Shown: positions 40,501 to 52,524 of the stretch, in pieces | How positions within the stretch are numbered: the first letter of the stretch is position 1 | How the letters are laid out: every line of letters begins with the position of its first letter | Source: Theobroma cacao | Lineage: Eukaryota; Streptophyta; Magnoliopsida; Malvales; Malvaceae | Reading direction: 5' to 3' | NCBI RefSeq assembly: GCF_000208745.1 | Contig: NC_030852.1 | Location: 34,456,159-34,520,158, forward strand | Length of the DNA stretch: 64,000 nt | Notes under the pieces: model-generated | The model's input: only the letters and a program-made list of their open reading frames with translations | The model's database searches: none | What the model was told of the DNA's origin: nothing | Program-made: the position numbers and the translations under genes

Positions 40501-40941
40501 AAAATTGAAGTTGAAAAAGCTGTGTAAACAGCTTCTTCGTCAGGTAATTGATTTAAAATGCAAGCTGTATTAAATTGTGCTGCAACTCTTTCTCTAATTA
40601 ATAGCAATCTGCCTATTTCAGGTACCTGGAGAGTCATTAAAACTAAAACAGCTGAAAGTTCTTATTGATGAACGGTCATCCTCAGTTTTTTCCAACTTTT
40701 CTTCAAAGAAAGATGCCCTTGCCTACTTGAAACGAAAGGTGTTCTACTTTCTGGTTTTGTTAATGCTTGTCCAAGTTGCTTTTCTTTATGCTAGAAGATA
40801 TCAGCTTCTTCCCTTCATTTCTTTGTGATTTTGTAATGGATTCTGAACTCTGGCATTTCTTGTTTTTGGCCACAGCTTGCAGGCAGTAGTAAGTTTTCCA
40901 TGGAGGGAAAGCGAGTGAGTCTAACATCAACAAGCAGTTAA
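37583..40941 (+). CDS. G-patch (D111) domain protein, PINX1/GPATCH4-like
   Basis: Probably a nuclear or nucleolar RNA-binding cofactor of a DEAH helicase, by analogy with G-patch proteins; no direct evidence for a pathway. Eleven exons: 37583-37660, 37756-37840, 37991-38067, 38177-38204, 38400-38490, 38612-38678, 39475-39571, 39856-40034, 40316-40543, 40622-40738, 40876-40941; 370 residues. The G-patch lies at about residues 22-70 with [20 protein letters not shown] and [10 protein letters not shown]. Further on are a conserved plant block [16 protein letters not shown] and [18 protein letters not shown], an acidic Ser/Asp stretch ([10 protein letters not shown]) and a Lys-rich C-terminus. 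Exons 4 and 5 each start at a NAGNAG acceptor, so forms differing by one residue are expected. The matching Arabidopsis gene is, from memory, At1g63980, next to SPO11-2 as here. It converges on SPO11-2. Confidence 0.88.
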
Positions 40942-41583
40942 ATTTTGATACAATTCTGAGATATACCTGTACCGGCCTGTATATGCTAAGACTTGAATTA
41001 GTAGCATATTTATATAAGTCTTGGTTCACGTCTCTTTTGTAATAGTAATTATTAATTTCTTTTTTTTTTTCCGATATTTATGCTTCATTTGTATTATTTT
41101 ATCAGCATGAAATTCATTGCTGATATGAAACTTGTCTGAAGGACAAGAGTTGCAGGCTGGCAATGCTGAAATTTATCCTTCAAGGAGTATTCATTATTCA
41201 AGAAAAATTTTCATAAAATTGGCTGAGGTATGGGATGTTTGTACCCTATATCTCACCTTACATGCGCCTTTTTGTCTTCAATGGAGAAAGAAACAAAAGA
41301 ATTGTTCTGTTCTCGTTAATCTGCGTTTACTTGGCCAAATTGTCGACGTTAAACTGCTAGTATGATTAAATATTGGGGGACAACGATCCATGAGAGGCCC
41401 CTGATGCTTTTAAGGACTAGCTTTGCCATAGCTGTGTTCTCTTCGAGCCGTTTATATTTTGTAACCCTGCTAGCTCTACTACCCCACCATACTTCCGTTG
41501 TAGTTAAATCTTTCCTGTTTTTATCAATGGCGTAGTTCTGATGCATGATTCTCTGTCGGACGATGCTGATTATTGAAGTATTG
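40942..41583. other. Spacer between converging G-patch and SPO11-2 genes
   Basis: Contains the 3' untranslated parts of both genes. The open frame at 41132-41365 has no recognisable product. Nothing else was seen. Confidence 0.5.
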
Positions 41584-44041
41584 TTAGATGTAACTGGCTT
41601 GGACAATTTTCTTTGCTATAAACTTCCCCAGATAATCATATCCATGAAAGTATAGAGCTTCGATCTCCGCTCTCTTACCACTCTGCATCATCAATGCCAA
41701 CTCTTCCCTGTAATTCTCCTGTTGAACACCATTTAAAGACTATTAAAACCATATGGAGAGAGTAGTTTTTACGTTTATCTTACCAGAGATGCACCTGCAA
41801 GATTACTGAGGAAATCAAGCCTTTAGCGATTTGCAGGTCCCGTGGCTTTAGTGGAGCTAAAGATTGTTCAGGTATCAGTTGTAGATCATCGCCTCGCAGT
41901 CCCAGCCACTTCACGTTGCAAGCTGAATGATGCAGACATAGAAAATAATTTCATTTTACATGTTAAACACAAAGAAAACTGGTGCAATTCGGCGTGACTT
42001 GAAGAAAGTACCATATCTGTATGCCTCTAGACCCATCCCTATGCTTCCAAACTTGTAGGTACATAATATAGCTAATCCGGCCGGATTCCTAGAAAGGTTC
42101 AAGTTTGAAGTTTATCAGTTTCAAGGGTGCACAGCTACTTGCTATAATCAAGTTGAAGAATCCAAAATGGCTTTATGGTATACCCCTATTTGCTATAATC
42201 AAGGGTGCACAGCTATTTGTGCTTATTTTGCAAAGGTATACCCCTGGTCTTTGTAAGGGGCATAGCCTTGCAAAATGGCTATGTGGTGGGGAGCTCAGGC
42301 CCACCTTGTTTCTATCTATAATATTGAAATTTCAAAAACAAAAGTTGAAGAATCCAAAACAGTCATCTCAAACAAAAGAAAGTTGTATGGAACCGGTTTA
42401 CTGTCTTTTAATTGTATTACTTGGGAAAAAAGAAGTCCACGGTATTTGCAGGAGATCCATACCAGTCAACCAGTGCTAAAATTGGCAAATCTGGAAAAGC
42501 CCTACTCATTCGGTGAAGAAGAAATCTAACAGGCATTCAAGGTTGTGATTACAATGAAGCATCAAAATGACAACAGCGTTAAGTAGAAAATGGTTAAAGC
42601 AAATTCATGAAACTGTTGAGTTTAAACAGTATCAATACCTTGTGGCTATATCTGGATAACCTTTTGCTGTGAGAAGAATGCTTGGAATCTGGTTAAATAC
42701 ATGATCTTCTGCCAATCTCTGAAATACTGCATGCTGCAAAACAGACCATGCAAGAATGTTTATTAATTGGATTTGGGAATAGTAAATTCATAGTGATGTC
42801 TGATTGGATTTCAATGAAGAAAGCACCTTCTCAACCACAATAATATAGCGGGCATCTGTCTTCATAATCAAGCTGTCTAACAATTTCAGATCACCAGAAA
42901 TTGCATATCCGGAAGACCCACAAGCAGAACAATCCACAACCTCTTGGTTTGGCTCCTGTCATATGGTCCATAAGAGAAAAAAACAAGGAATCACCCATAT
43001 TTGCATATACATTGTTACATTAGAAAACAAAAGAAGCAAGTGGCCAGTATATTCTTTTCCCGCACAAGATTATGATATTTGCAATGCAATAATACATAAC
43101 GGGAAAGAGAATTGAAATGCCTGAAACAAGATACGCCCAGCAACAAGTCCTTTGCTAGATGCCATGATTCCAAGACTGTTTCGGCTGCATCGAAGCAATG
43201 CTACAACATCTGTGACACAAAGTTCTCAATTATTTCAACCATTAACATGACATTAAAAAACCCTTACATCCAACACGAAAATCTTCTAAAATCATCAGAA
43301 TCAATTATAAACAAGTGAGAACTCAGAGAATTGACCTTGGATTGTCCTGTTGACCTGCAATTGAGATGAGAAGTAATCTGGTGAATCACAGAGCAGCTTG
43401 TAAAAGAGCTCCCTCTGTGTAACTATCTTCTCTTCAATCAGAATTTCAAAGCACATCTCCATAACCTTCCACACTTCATTTTTAGTAGGAATAAAGATCG
43501 AGAACCAATTTAATTTAAGAACAAAGGCAAAAAAATGGGTAAAAATTAAATCCATTACAAACGAAAATACCCCTAATAAAGGCCTTAGCTGCGTTGGCTC
43601 TCATCAATGATCTTTGACAAAAGGAGTGGGACAGAAAAAGCCAAGAAACCTCGGTGAAGAGCCCTTCACGCACTCTGCTATTACTGGACTTCCTATTGAT
43701 CTATATCAGTAATTGAAAAAAGAAGAAGAAGAAAGCAACTCAAAAAATATTTCCTCAATTTTCTGAGCAATCAAACAAAAAAAAATGTTTCGTTACTAGA
43801 GGGAGATTGGAGATTGCGGGATCAGGAGACTTCAAGATCTTGAGGAAATTGAGGACGGCTACTTGGATTCTGGCTCGAACCTGAAAGAGAGATTTAGATG
43901 TTTTGAGACAAACGGAAGAGGATCAAACAATGACTGATGGATAATGATGAAGACGATTACCTCGTGAGGAGGGAGGACGTCGGCGTAGCAGAGCTGTTGA
44001 TCGGAGAAGAATTTCATCGAAGATTTGCGGAGATCGTCCAT
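41584..44041 (-). CDS. SPO11-2: Meiotic recombination protein SPO11-2
   Basis: Topoisomerase VI A-like subunit that makes meiotic double-strand breaks together with SPO11-1. Eleven exons: 44041-43961, 43880-43797, 43700-43571, 43473-43336, 43209-43121, 42955-42827, 42733-42639, 42525-42463, 42088-42012, 41922-41795, 41718-41584; 382 residues, one fewer than in Arabidopsis. Seen are the start [20 protein letters not shown], the catalytic segment [18 protein letters not shown] with Tyr 123, and the Toprim parts [12 protein letters not shown] (Glu) and [15 protein letters not shown] (Asp). The C-terminus is [20 protein letters not shown]. All key residues are present and no break was found. Intron 5 (43120-42956) appears to use a GC donor because no GT keeps the frame. 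Intron 8 contains a repeat-rich insertion. Expression is presumably limited to meiocytes. Confidence 0.95.
42115..42370. repeat. Cluster of short direct repeats in SPO11-2 intron 8
   Basis: AAGGGTGCACAGCTA occurs twice (about 42124 and 42201), as do TGCTATAATCAAG, GGTATACCCCT, GTTGAAGAATCCAAAA and CAAAATGGCT. This looks like a decayed insertion with nested repeats, not like ordinary intron DNA. The neighbouring exons and splice sites are intact. Confidence 0.6.
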
Positions 44042-46556
44042 TGTTTCGTTGGTTCTGAGGAAGTGGCGCGAAATGAGATTGAAGTTTTGAATTGCGGTGA
44101 GCTATGCTTTACCCGTCTGCATAAGATCGGGCTCGATGGGCTTCCATTCTTGTCCTTTTTGAGCCACAAAGGCTTCATATATTAGCATTCAGGGTTTATT
44201 CCCTTTGGGCTGACGGGGTTAACTGGGCTTCGTCCTCACCATCGCCTTTAAATCAAATATTTTTTTGTTTAAAATAAAAAGTTCTTGAATTATTTTTAAA
44301 AAATTTAAATAATTTTTTATTTTTTTATAATATTAAATTAAGTCTATATATTTTTATTTTAGATAAATGAATTTTTATTACTAGTAGTTGATCTAATCCA
44401 AATGCTACATATCATTTCATATCGCTCGACGTTAATTAAAAAAATAAAAATATCACATGAGTATATTATCATATCATATTATTTTTTATTATAACATATT
44501 AACATATCATATGTTATAAAATAATAAGTAATATTTTGATAATTTAACTATTAATTATAAAAGTTTATTTAGTTTAATATAAAAATATAAAAACTTATTT
44601 AACTTTGAATAAAAGTACAAAAATTCTATCAAATGTACATAATAATAATAAAAAAAACTTATTTAAATTTTTTAAAATATTATATCCTAAAAACTATTAC
44701 TACTAGTATTATTGAAAATAACAGCATTATGTTGCGATACATATAAGTTTGTTCGGATTCATTAAATGCCACCAGACAGAAAAATAATTTCCCAATTAGG
44801 AATTTATATTTTAACGAGCACTTGATGCGTGCAGCGTGGGCCGGAACAGGGGGAGAAGAACTGCAAATGTGTTGAAAATTTGGTCAAAGTCTCAGTTGCT
44901 GAAAGAGTCAAATATATACGTCATTACAGAAAAAAGAAACCAAGACAAGGGGTTACTATTTTCAAAAATTATCGCAATTGTTTATTACGTTATTTCCTTT
45001 CAAACGTCGGTTGGCAACTTGATTTATGTCCTTTTTTGTTTCTCTCAAACTGGGCCGGTGACAGGGAAAAAAAATCTAAGTCAATTATTTTTATATTATA
45101 TACCTAGTTGTCGTAGCAGAAGGAATATAGCCAGCAGGAAATGTTGAACGAAACCAGACCAAGACTTTGAGAAATCTGGTTTCCTGGATTTCAGTTAGTT
45201 TTTTCCCAATTGCAAGAAATTTCCCCTTCCTTTCCGCGTGCTGCAGCACTCCAAGACCAAATCAAAGAGCTTTCGATATGTTTCGCTTTTTTCAAACGTT
45301 TCTAGCTTGTAGCTTCCTATATGGTCACTAGGAAAATGATGTAGGATGGCCAAATGGGAGGATGAAGTTATTGACAAAAGTGACCAAGAAAATATTCTCA
45401 TGGGTACTAGTAGTAGTAGTAGTAGCAGTGGCCGTCTTTTGTGGTCCAAAATGCTCCATTTCTTTCGAGTTTTCCCTCAGTCAACGTAATGATATGTTTC
45501 TCTTTTTTTTTTTGGGTCTTCTTCAATAGATATCATAGCCCAAGACCCATAAGCCATACCCTCAACCTGCTGGGCTCAAGCCTATGCGCATGATCTTTTG
45601 CAGGATGCAAACGGAGTATTGATGACAGAACTGTCTTGCTTTTTGCAAGTTGCAGACCGCTACTGGTCATATATTTCCATAGTTTCTTCCTTGACTTTGA
45701 GTTTTTTCCGTGTTTGGTCCCAGTTTTGAATCCTTTAGCAATTGTTTAGTCGATCAAAGAACTGGCAGGATAAGCCGATGAACCCTAAACAGGACCTCCA
45801 TGGAATGAGAGATGTTACCCTTAAAAGTTCAAAGACAAACCTATGGTTTCATATGCATATGAGAATAGGGACCAACCTTGCCCTATATGCAAACTGGCAA
45901 TATATGGGGTATGTGATATAGCCATGCTCTATTGCTTTCTATCAAATTCGAGCATATTAACTCCTAGATTTCCATGGTTGGATATCTATATATATTGCTT
46001 TCGTAATATTTCTGGAAAAGTAATTTGCAGCTCAAATATGAAATATTTCTGCCTAAAATTTTATCTTCAACCATGCATCTTATTATCAGATAAGCTCAAG
46101 TTGCTCGAAAGGAAAGTGACAAGTTTATCATGGTTCATGCTAAGTGCATTAACATAAACCATTTATAGTACATTCACAATTTCCGAATAGGGTTTTGTCA
46201 CAGATGACTGCTTTGGCAGTTAGCAGCGGTATTTTTGTTGAAATAACCTTAATTCCATAGTATTTATTCAGCTCATCAATGGAGTGAAATAGTATTCAAC
46301 AGATCATTTGAGTTAAATTCTTTTCTCACCGACGCCAGTATTACCTATTGAAGTCGCCGAACGCCAAGATTGGACAACTAAGCATTCCAGAAGAGAACAA
46401 AACTGTATGAAATGCTGAATATATAGATATATACAGGCTGCTTCCACTGTTATAACGATTTGACTTTTCAAAATGTCAACTCAGTGGAAATGCAAAACCA
46501 GACTTACACAATTGCTGCTTAATTTCGAGTAAAAACAATCCCCTCTTTCTTACCAG
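44042..46556. other. Shared upstream region of SPO11-2 and WRKY29-like gene
   Basis: The two genes diverge from here. The left side is the SPO11-2 promoter and holds an AT-rich inverted-repeat element at 44270-44700. The right side contains several W-box cores TTGAC(C/T): on the + strand at 45691 and 46460, and as the complement near 44883, 44907 and 45477. A (TAG)n run stands at about 45406-45426. No gene was found. Confidence 0.5.
44270..44700. mobile_element. AT-rich terminal-inverted-repeat element (MITE-like), copy C
   Basis: The left arm (GAATTATTTTTAAAAAATTT, about 44288) is returned as reverse complement by the right arm (ACTTATTTAAATTTTTTAAA, about 44658-44677). Arms and middle resemble copies A (6560) and B (12850). 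No coding capacity; ends approximate. Confidence 0.45.
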
Positions 46557-46563
46557 TATATAG
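46557..46563 (+). promoter_or_regulatory. Probable TATA box of the WRKY29-like gene
   Basis: TATATAG stands about 155 bases before the start codon and is followed by a C/T-rich leader (46590-46685). Confidence 0.5.
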
Positions 46564-46712
46564 ACGAAGGACTTGTTTTGAGATCTTCCTCTCATCACAA
46601 TCCTCCGACAAATCTCCAAAGTCAGCGCCACTCTTTGCTCCCTTTATCTCCTAGTTTTCCCTCTTAGATCTCTCCTTTTTCTTTTTCATAGAATATAAAC
46701 AAAGAGTTGTTG

Positions 46713-47883
46713 ATGAGTGAATTCTACATGGAGAACTGGGATTTGCGAGCGGTAGTTGGAGGAAGCAGCAATGGTGCCTGCATCCCCGATATGGAAAACC
46801 CACCATTCTGTTTTGATCCTTGGAGTTTTCAACAGGAAGATCTAATTATGAGTTTCCCAGATGTTTTTGAAACGAACCCTAAAGTTTTAGATGAGTTGGA
46901 GGAACTTTACAAGCCTTTCTATCCCGAGTTCAATCCGTTTTCCACACAAACCATTATTACCAGTTCCCTCCCAGTCCCTCAAGATGAGGAGAAACCAGAA
47001 AGCCAAAAGAAGCAGCAGCCTGTTTCTCAGTCTGCTGTTTCTGGTACAAATAAAGATTCTACTCAAACAGCCAAACCTAAAAGATCCAGGTTTGTAAACT
47101 CATTGCTTATGTTTTAATAGTCAGAATTTGATTACTGGAATTCCAAAATCCATTGATGTTGAAAAATTCACATATTTCAGCCGGAAGAATCAGCAAAATA
47201 GAGTGGTGAAGCACGTAACTGCTGATGGTCTTTCGTCAGATATATGGGCTTGGCGAAAATATGGACAGAAACCCATCAAAGGGTCACCATATCCAAGGTA
47301 AAAACCTCTCTTCGTTATCATTTTTTTTCTGGGTATCAAGCTAGAGAGTTTGAAGGCTTACTTAATTATTTTCATGTCATTGAATAAACTTGTTTGCTTG
47401 GTTGAATTGAAAAACAGGAGCTATTATAGGTGCAGCAGCTCAAAAGGATGTTTGGCGAGAAAGCAAGTAGAGCGTAGCTGTTCGGATCCTCGAATCTTTA
47501 TCATAACCTACACCGCTGAGCACAGCCATGGCCATCCAACTCGCCGAAGCTCGCTTGCAGGAAGCACTCGCAGCAAGTCATCTTCAACATCTAAAAGTCT
47601 TGTCAACAATAATGAACCCCGTGAGGCAGCAGAAACGGTTCTTTCTCCAACAACCATGAAAGATGAGTCTGTGCAACAAGATTGGAGTATGAAGGTGGAG
47701 GAACAAATGCTTGAAGATGGTCATGGGGACAAAATTCTCACCCCAGACATAATGTTGAGTGACGAATTAGATCAAAGCTTAGACAACTTTGAAGGTCTCT
47801 TTCTAGACCAATTTCCCGATTGGTCTCATGAACTATGGTCCATGAATGAATCTGCAACCTTAACTGGTGGTTGCTGGACTTAG
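46713..47883 (+). CDS. WRKY29: WRKY transcription factor, group IIe, WRKY29-like
   Basis: DNA-binding regulator that recognises W boxes; WRKY22/27/29 act downstream of MAP kinases in pattern-triggered immunity. Three exons: 46713-47089, 47181-47297 and 47418-47883; 319 residues. The N-terminal half contains [20 protein letters not shown] and TSSLPVP, a block I associate with WRKY29 and not with WRKY22 or 27. The WRKY domain spans about 145-205 with WRKYGQK at 150-156 and the zinc finger C-X5-C ... H-X-H (CSSSKGC and EHSHGH). The second intron splits the domain at the Pro-Arg position typical of this group. SSLAGSTR follows the domain, as in group IIe. The C-terminus is acidic and may activate transcription. 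Upstream W boxes suggest self- or cross-regulation by WRKY factors. Confidence 0.93.
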
Positions 47884-49812
47884 TCTTTAGCCTCTTATGT
47901 ACTTAGCTAGGCCAGGCACAAGCCGTGTATAAACCGAAATTGCAGTTCTCCATCGGTTTTGTTTTATTTCTTTTTGCTCTTTCAGTCTCTGTAATCCATC
48001 TTCTTACAAGAATATCATAATTATAAACAAGAAAAATTATTTATGTATACATATATATATATATATAAATCGGTGGAAGTATATTGTTGACAATAAATAA
48101 ATTAATGGAGTTAATTACAACGAAAAACCAACCCAAGCAACCATTTAACTACTTGTATTTGAACTTGTTGTTTCTAACTTGTAAGGTTTGATTTAAATAT
48201 CAATTTTCGTTCTTATATTTCATAAATTAATTACCAATTACGTCTAAAAGTTTAATTTGCATTGATTAAATCTTTAGTTACCCACATCATCAGCTAGACA
48301 GCTACTTCAGTATAAAACGAAATAAATATATATCCCTCCACTTTTTTTTTTATGGTTTATTATATGAATATTCAATAACTAAGTGTTGTTGAAATATTAA
48401 ATATTCAGGAACATAACATCAAATATTTATATATACTTTTTTATAATTTCAATTTGTAAAATCAATGACCTTAAAATATATAATTTTTTTTTTTAAACTT
48501 CACACACACATATATAAATATATTATTTAATAACCTTAGATATACTATGTTAGTAACTTTCTATATATTATATAGTTACCTTTCGATACTTTATGAATAA
48601 TTTTAATAAATATTCAATAACGGTACTAAATATCAAGTGATGTATAACTTTTTTTTAATAATCTCGATATGTAAAAATTAATAACCTTAAAATACATAAT
48701 TATTTTTTTAACTTTCATCTATCAAACATATTTTTCAAGAACTTTCATGGATATTCGATAACGTAAAGTTACTAAAATATTTAATTTTTAGGAATATTCA
48801 GCAACATAGGGTTACTAAAATATCATCTACTTAGTTATTAGAACACCATATAGGTTTATAACTTTTCCAATACCTTTAATCTTTCATGATCTTCATCTAT
48901 TATTTAGTAATTACTATATTAGATGTATTTTGTTGGTAATTTTCATAGATATTTGGTAACTTCGGTTATCAAAAAAATAAATATAAAGTGATTAAACTAT
49001 AAAACAGCCTTATAGTCTTTTTAATATGAAACACCTTGATATAAAGTGGTTGATATATAGAACCAAATATGTGGAAGATGGTATAATCTAGTCAAACAAC
49101 AGTAAATGTATAGTAAATGTTGAATGTTAATAATCAATATTTTATTTTTAAATTTTTAATAAAAACATTATAACAAAAAATATCAATATTTTTTTAAAAA
49201 AATAATTTTTTTTTTCTAAAAGTTAATTTTCGGGAAACAAACACAGCTTTTATTGTCATTTTAATACTATTTATCCAATTTAGCTCAAGCCAACTTGCAT
49301 TTCTTTGGAAATTAGGTGCGAATCCACCTAACTGTATTGGAAAACGACGGTCAAATATATTAATACTAATATTAGTAGTAAAAAAACTATTTCTAAACCT
49401 CAAGCATGCTTTTATTATGTCATCCACAGTTTATAATTATATATTCTATGATCCTATCATTGGAATAGTGGATATGATTGCTTTATAATGAAGTTATATT
49501 CTGCTACTGAGCAACTTTCCGTACAGAAGAAAACTGGAAAATCTCACTTGCGTGTACATATATGTGAAGTATTATACAATCGTTTAAGATAAATTGTTTA
49601 AGATCTTTAATAAATGATGATATTCTGGCATTATCCATGCAAGTAGTTTTATGATTTGATTTGTCAGAATTCAAGTTCTTCAGGCTTTGGCTATTGATCA
49701 TCATCGGATACATCTGGCTTTGACTCTTCGATTTGTTGCTTAAGCTTCGGGTTGAACCAGTCAAAAGAGGACCAGAGAGATGCAGCATATATACTTAATA
49801 ATACTTTTATCC
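47884..49812. other. Spacer between converging WRKY29-like and endoglucanase genes
   Basis: Starts with the WRKY 3' untranslated region, followed by an (AT)n run near 48050-48067. A block of degenerate repeats covers about 48360-48990. The rest is AT-rich without features. No coding sense was found. Confidence 0.55.
48360..48990. repeat. Degenerate tandem-type repeat block
   Basis: Phrases return in the same order at intervals of roughly 200-250 bases: AATATTCAATAAC (48367, 48610), then GTAAAATCAATGACCTTAAA (48456) against GTAAAAATTAATAACCTTAA (48670), then AACTTTCA and GATATTCGATAAC or GATATTTGGTAAC (48750, 48949), and GTTACTAAAATAT (48769, 48813). The copies have drifted. It is either an old satellite or one element with internal repeats. 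Confidence 0.55.
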
Positions 49813-49818
49813 TTTATT
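49813..49818 (-). terminator. Poly(A) signal of the GH9 endoglucanase gene
   Basis: AATAAA on the minus strand, about 75 bases after the stop codon. Confidence 0.5.
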
Positions 49819-49891
49819 AAATATTTTACAACCATGTAGATGGGGTATAGATATTCCCTGGAAGTTTTAAATTGGATGCAGTGCTGGTGAA

Positions 49892-52474
49892 TTACATAGA
49901 GTCAATCGTACTTATGGTTCCATTAATCTGCAGCAGTTGCAGAGGCTGCTGCTTGCTTTCATCAAGGAAAGCAGCCACTGCGCCCACAAAAGCTGCATTA
50001 ATGTAAGTTGTGGGTTCGGCATGAGAGTAATCTGATCTTCGGTCATTGTAATGGTCATTTGAATCAGGACCTCCAACGATGGCTCCAACATGTTGATTTG
50101 GATTTGGACTGTCAGAAGAATAATAACTCGAGTAGCCATCATTACAGCCCACCTTGCTCGGGCGAATGTGGATAGAAGGGATGGATGCGCCTCTATGGTG
50201 AAGCTGCATCGGATATTTGCTTCCGAATCCAACCATGTATGACATATTCATGGGGTTGTTTCCCAGGATGTAATTCACCTGCATCAATAAATTAATGAAA
50301 CCCATTCTGGGTTTGATGTTATTTGTCTTGCATTAATTTAGATCATAAATATACCTGTAATTTTACAAATTCTCTGATTTGGGAAGCAGAGAAATGGGCA
50401 GAGCCACATTGGATTCCATCGATTTGAGACGCCTTTAAGGTTTTCACGTAGATAGATAGCAGCATGCAGGAGCTTGTAACATATTGTAGATTAGCACTAT
50501 CTCTTATGTACAAAAGCCCACCTGAAAACAAACCAGAAAATCTGTTAAGCTCTGTGAGAACCATACCCTTCAAATGCATTGTGCAGAAAACTTAGTAATT
50601 TAGTTATTCATACCAGAAGTTGTTTTAATCTGTAAAGAGCTACTCCCTGGCATCAGGGCACATATAAATGATTCCACATCAGTCTTATATTTAGACAAAT
50701 CCTTCTTCCCACCGTGGAATTCCTGAACTAAATTCTGTTAAAATCTTTATAAATAGGAGACATAGGATTGTACAGTGTTTTTGTTTTTGCTTTTTTTTTT
50801 CACTATACCTTTGCTAGTAATGCCTGAGCTCCAGCAAATTTGTTGTCCCAACTAAACTCTGATACCTGCTGACTCCATCCTTGGTTGCTCAAAACATAGC
50901 TAAAGTACTTGTTATCTGCACTTGCCTTGTATAGCCAAGCTGCAGACCATAATAATTCGTCCTGACGAAAATTCGGAATGGGTAAGCTCAAATCGAACTA
51001 AAGTGATGACTAACATACTTATCAACATATCTACCTGAAGCTTAATGTTTTACCTGATATCCTGAGAAAGAGCAGTAGAAAGGGCAAGAATCTTTGTAAG
51101 ATCCCCTATAATTGTCTGCAAATTCGAATAACTGTGAAGCAAAATGAATGAGATTAAATGCACAGGAGAGGTTGGTAGGTATAAAGGAACTAAATTTAAC
51201 CAGCCCCTTAACTGATTTTGATTTGGTTAACAGCCTTCTAGAATAATTGGACTTAACCCCTTTGAAGACTAATGAAGCAGCAGAAAGGGCAGCAGCAGCC
51301 TCTGCTGCTGCTTCAGTGCCTGGTGAATCAGAAGTGATCTTGTAGAGCGTTCGAGGGGTGTCCATGTCTTCAGGACGCTCCCAACACTGGTGATCAGCAT
51401 CTCCGTTCCCCACCTGTAAATGCAAATATATACCAATGATGTTCTAGCAATAAGCATCAAATAGTAAGAGACAAAACTTATTCTAATGGTAACCTTACAA
51501 TTTCTATTCCTTTTCTATTTCGTTCTGGTTAATAATCTTTAATTGAATTAGACGTACGCATATTTGACAAGCAGGGCTGAGTTTGAGTTCTATGTAAGGT
51601 GTCTTTTACTTCTGTTGTAGTATGCTCTTACAACCAGTGTGGTTTCTGTATTGACTTGGCTGTAAGAGTCTTGGATGGCTTTGGCCAGGGCTTGTACCAA
51701 ACTTTTTATTAATAAAATAACCAGATTGAATGAGAAAAAAAATTGAAAAAAAAAAAGGTAGTACTCTATGCAAATACTATACAAGAACCTGACACAAACC
51801 TGGGTATAAAGTGTGGTGGGTGAAGTGTGGGCTCGCAAAATAAAATCACTGCCCCAACGGATGGCGGAGCGGAGGCGGTTCAGCTGATTGGCCGAAGAGA
51901 TTTCCTGCCGGAACTCAACAGCTGCCCAACTTAACAGGGTGACTGTAAACGCCATAGGCCATCCGAACTTTACATTGTCGCCAGCATCATAGTAACCTCC
52001 TACTAGATTGACCTGCAAGAGAAAGCAAATCCTAAACCATAAAAATTATTTGTCAAGAATCGGAATTTAGCAGTCAGTGATATATACCAAGCATCACTGT
52101 TCTATTGTTTCTCCTGGGATAACCAAATCAGCATGAAGGTGAAAATAACAGCTAGTTAAATTTGTTGAAACATCAACACTAGTCTAGCTCAGTATATAAC
52201 AATATATATTCCGAAGTTTTTAATTTGCCAGCCGTACTTTATCAGGTTCGCCATCAGTGAGTGCAGAGTCTCCCCTCCACTTCACTCTCTGTCTCGCCGG
52301 TAACTTTCCGGAACGTTGTCCTTCAAAGAACAAGACTGCTTTGTGAAGTGCATCCGTGTAGTCATAACCTGTGGCAGACAAACCCGAGTCCTCCACGGCT
52401 AGTCCATTGTGACGACTAGCCATGGCCAAGATGCTGCCCAAGACCAAACCCCACACTATTTCACCAGACCTCAT
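49892..52474 (-). CDS. Endo-1,4-beta-glucanase, glycosyl hydrolase family 9, class B
   Basis: Secreted cellulase that trims cell-wall beta-1,4-glucan by an inverting mechanism. Eight exons: 52474-52238, 52012-51800, 51413-51213, 51131-51054, 50961-50809, 50722-50614, 50521-50355, 50278-49892; 514 residues. A signal peptide covers about residues 1-26 (hydrophobic core [13 protein letters not shown]). Next come [20 protein letters not shown], the DAGDN motif (88-92) with the catalytic Asp, and [17 protein letters not shown]. Near the end are HHRGAS (413-418), and [20 protein letters not shown] with the conserved Asp residues (about 461, 465) and the catalytic Glu (about 474). All catalytic residues are kept. 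There is neither a membrane anchor nor a C-terminal CBM49, hence class B. The exon 3 donor was chosen by matching the family; a second GT twelve bases downstream would add a few residues. Confidence 0.94.
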
Positions 52475-52516
52475 CGTGACTTATAATTGCATGACCGTTG
52501 GTTTGGTCTAATTGGT

Positions 52517-52524
52517 TATTTATA
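52517..52524 (-). promoter_or_regulatory. Probable TATA box of the GH9 gene
   Basis: TATAAATA on the minus strand, about 43-50 bases before the start codon, implying a very short leader. Confidence 0.5.

Noticed and set aside
41132..41365. Extra exon for the G-patch gene
   Set aside because: The gene already closes with a stop at 40941 after a conserved Lys-rich end; this frame has no family support.
49912..50232. Second minus-strand frame over the last endoglucanase exon
   Set aside because: It is the out-of-frame shadow of the GH9 exon, whose catalytic motifs are in the other frame.
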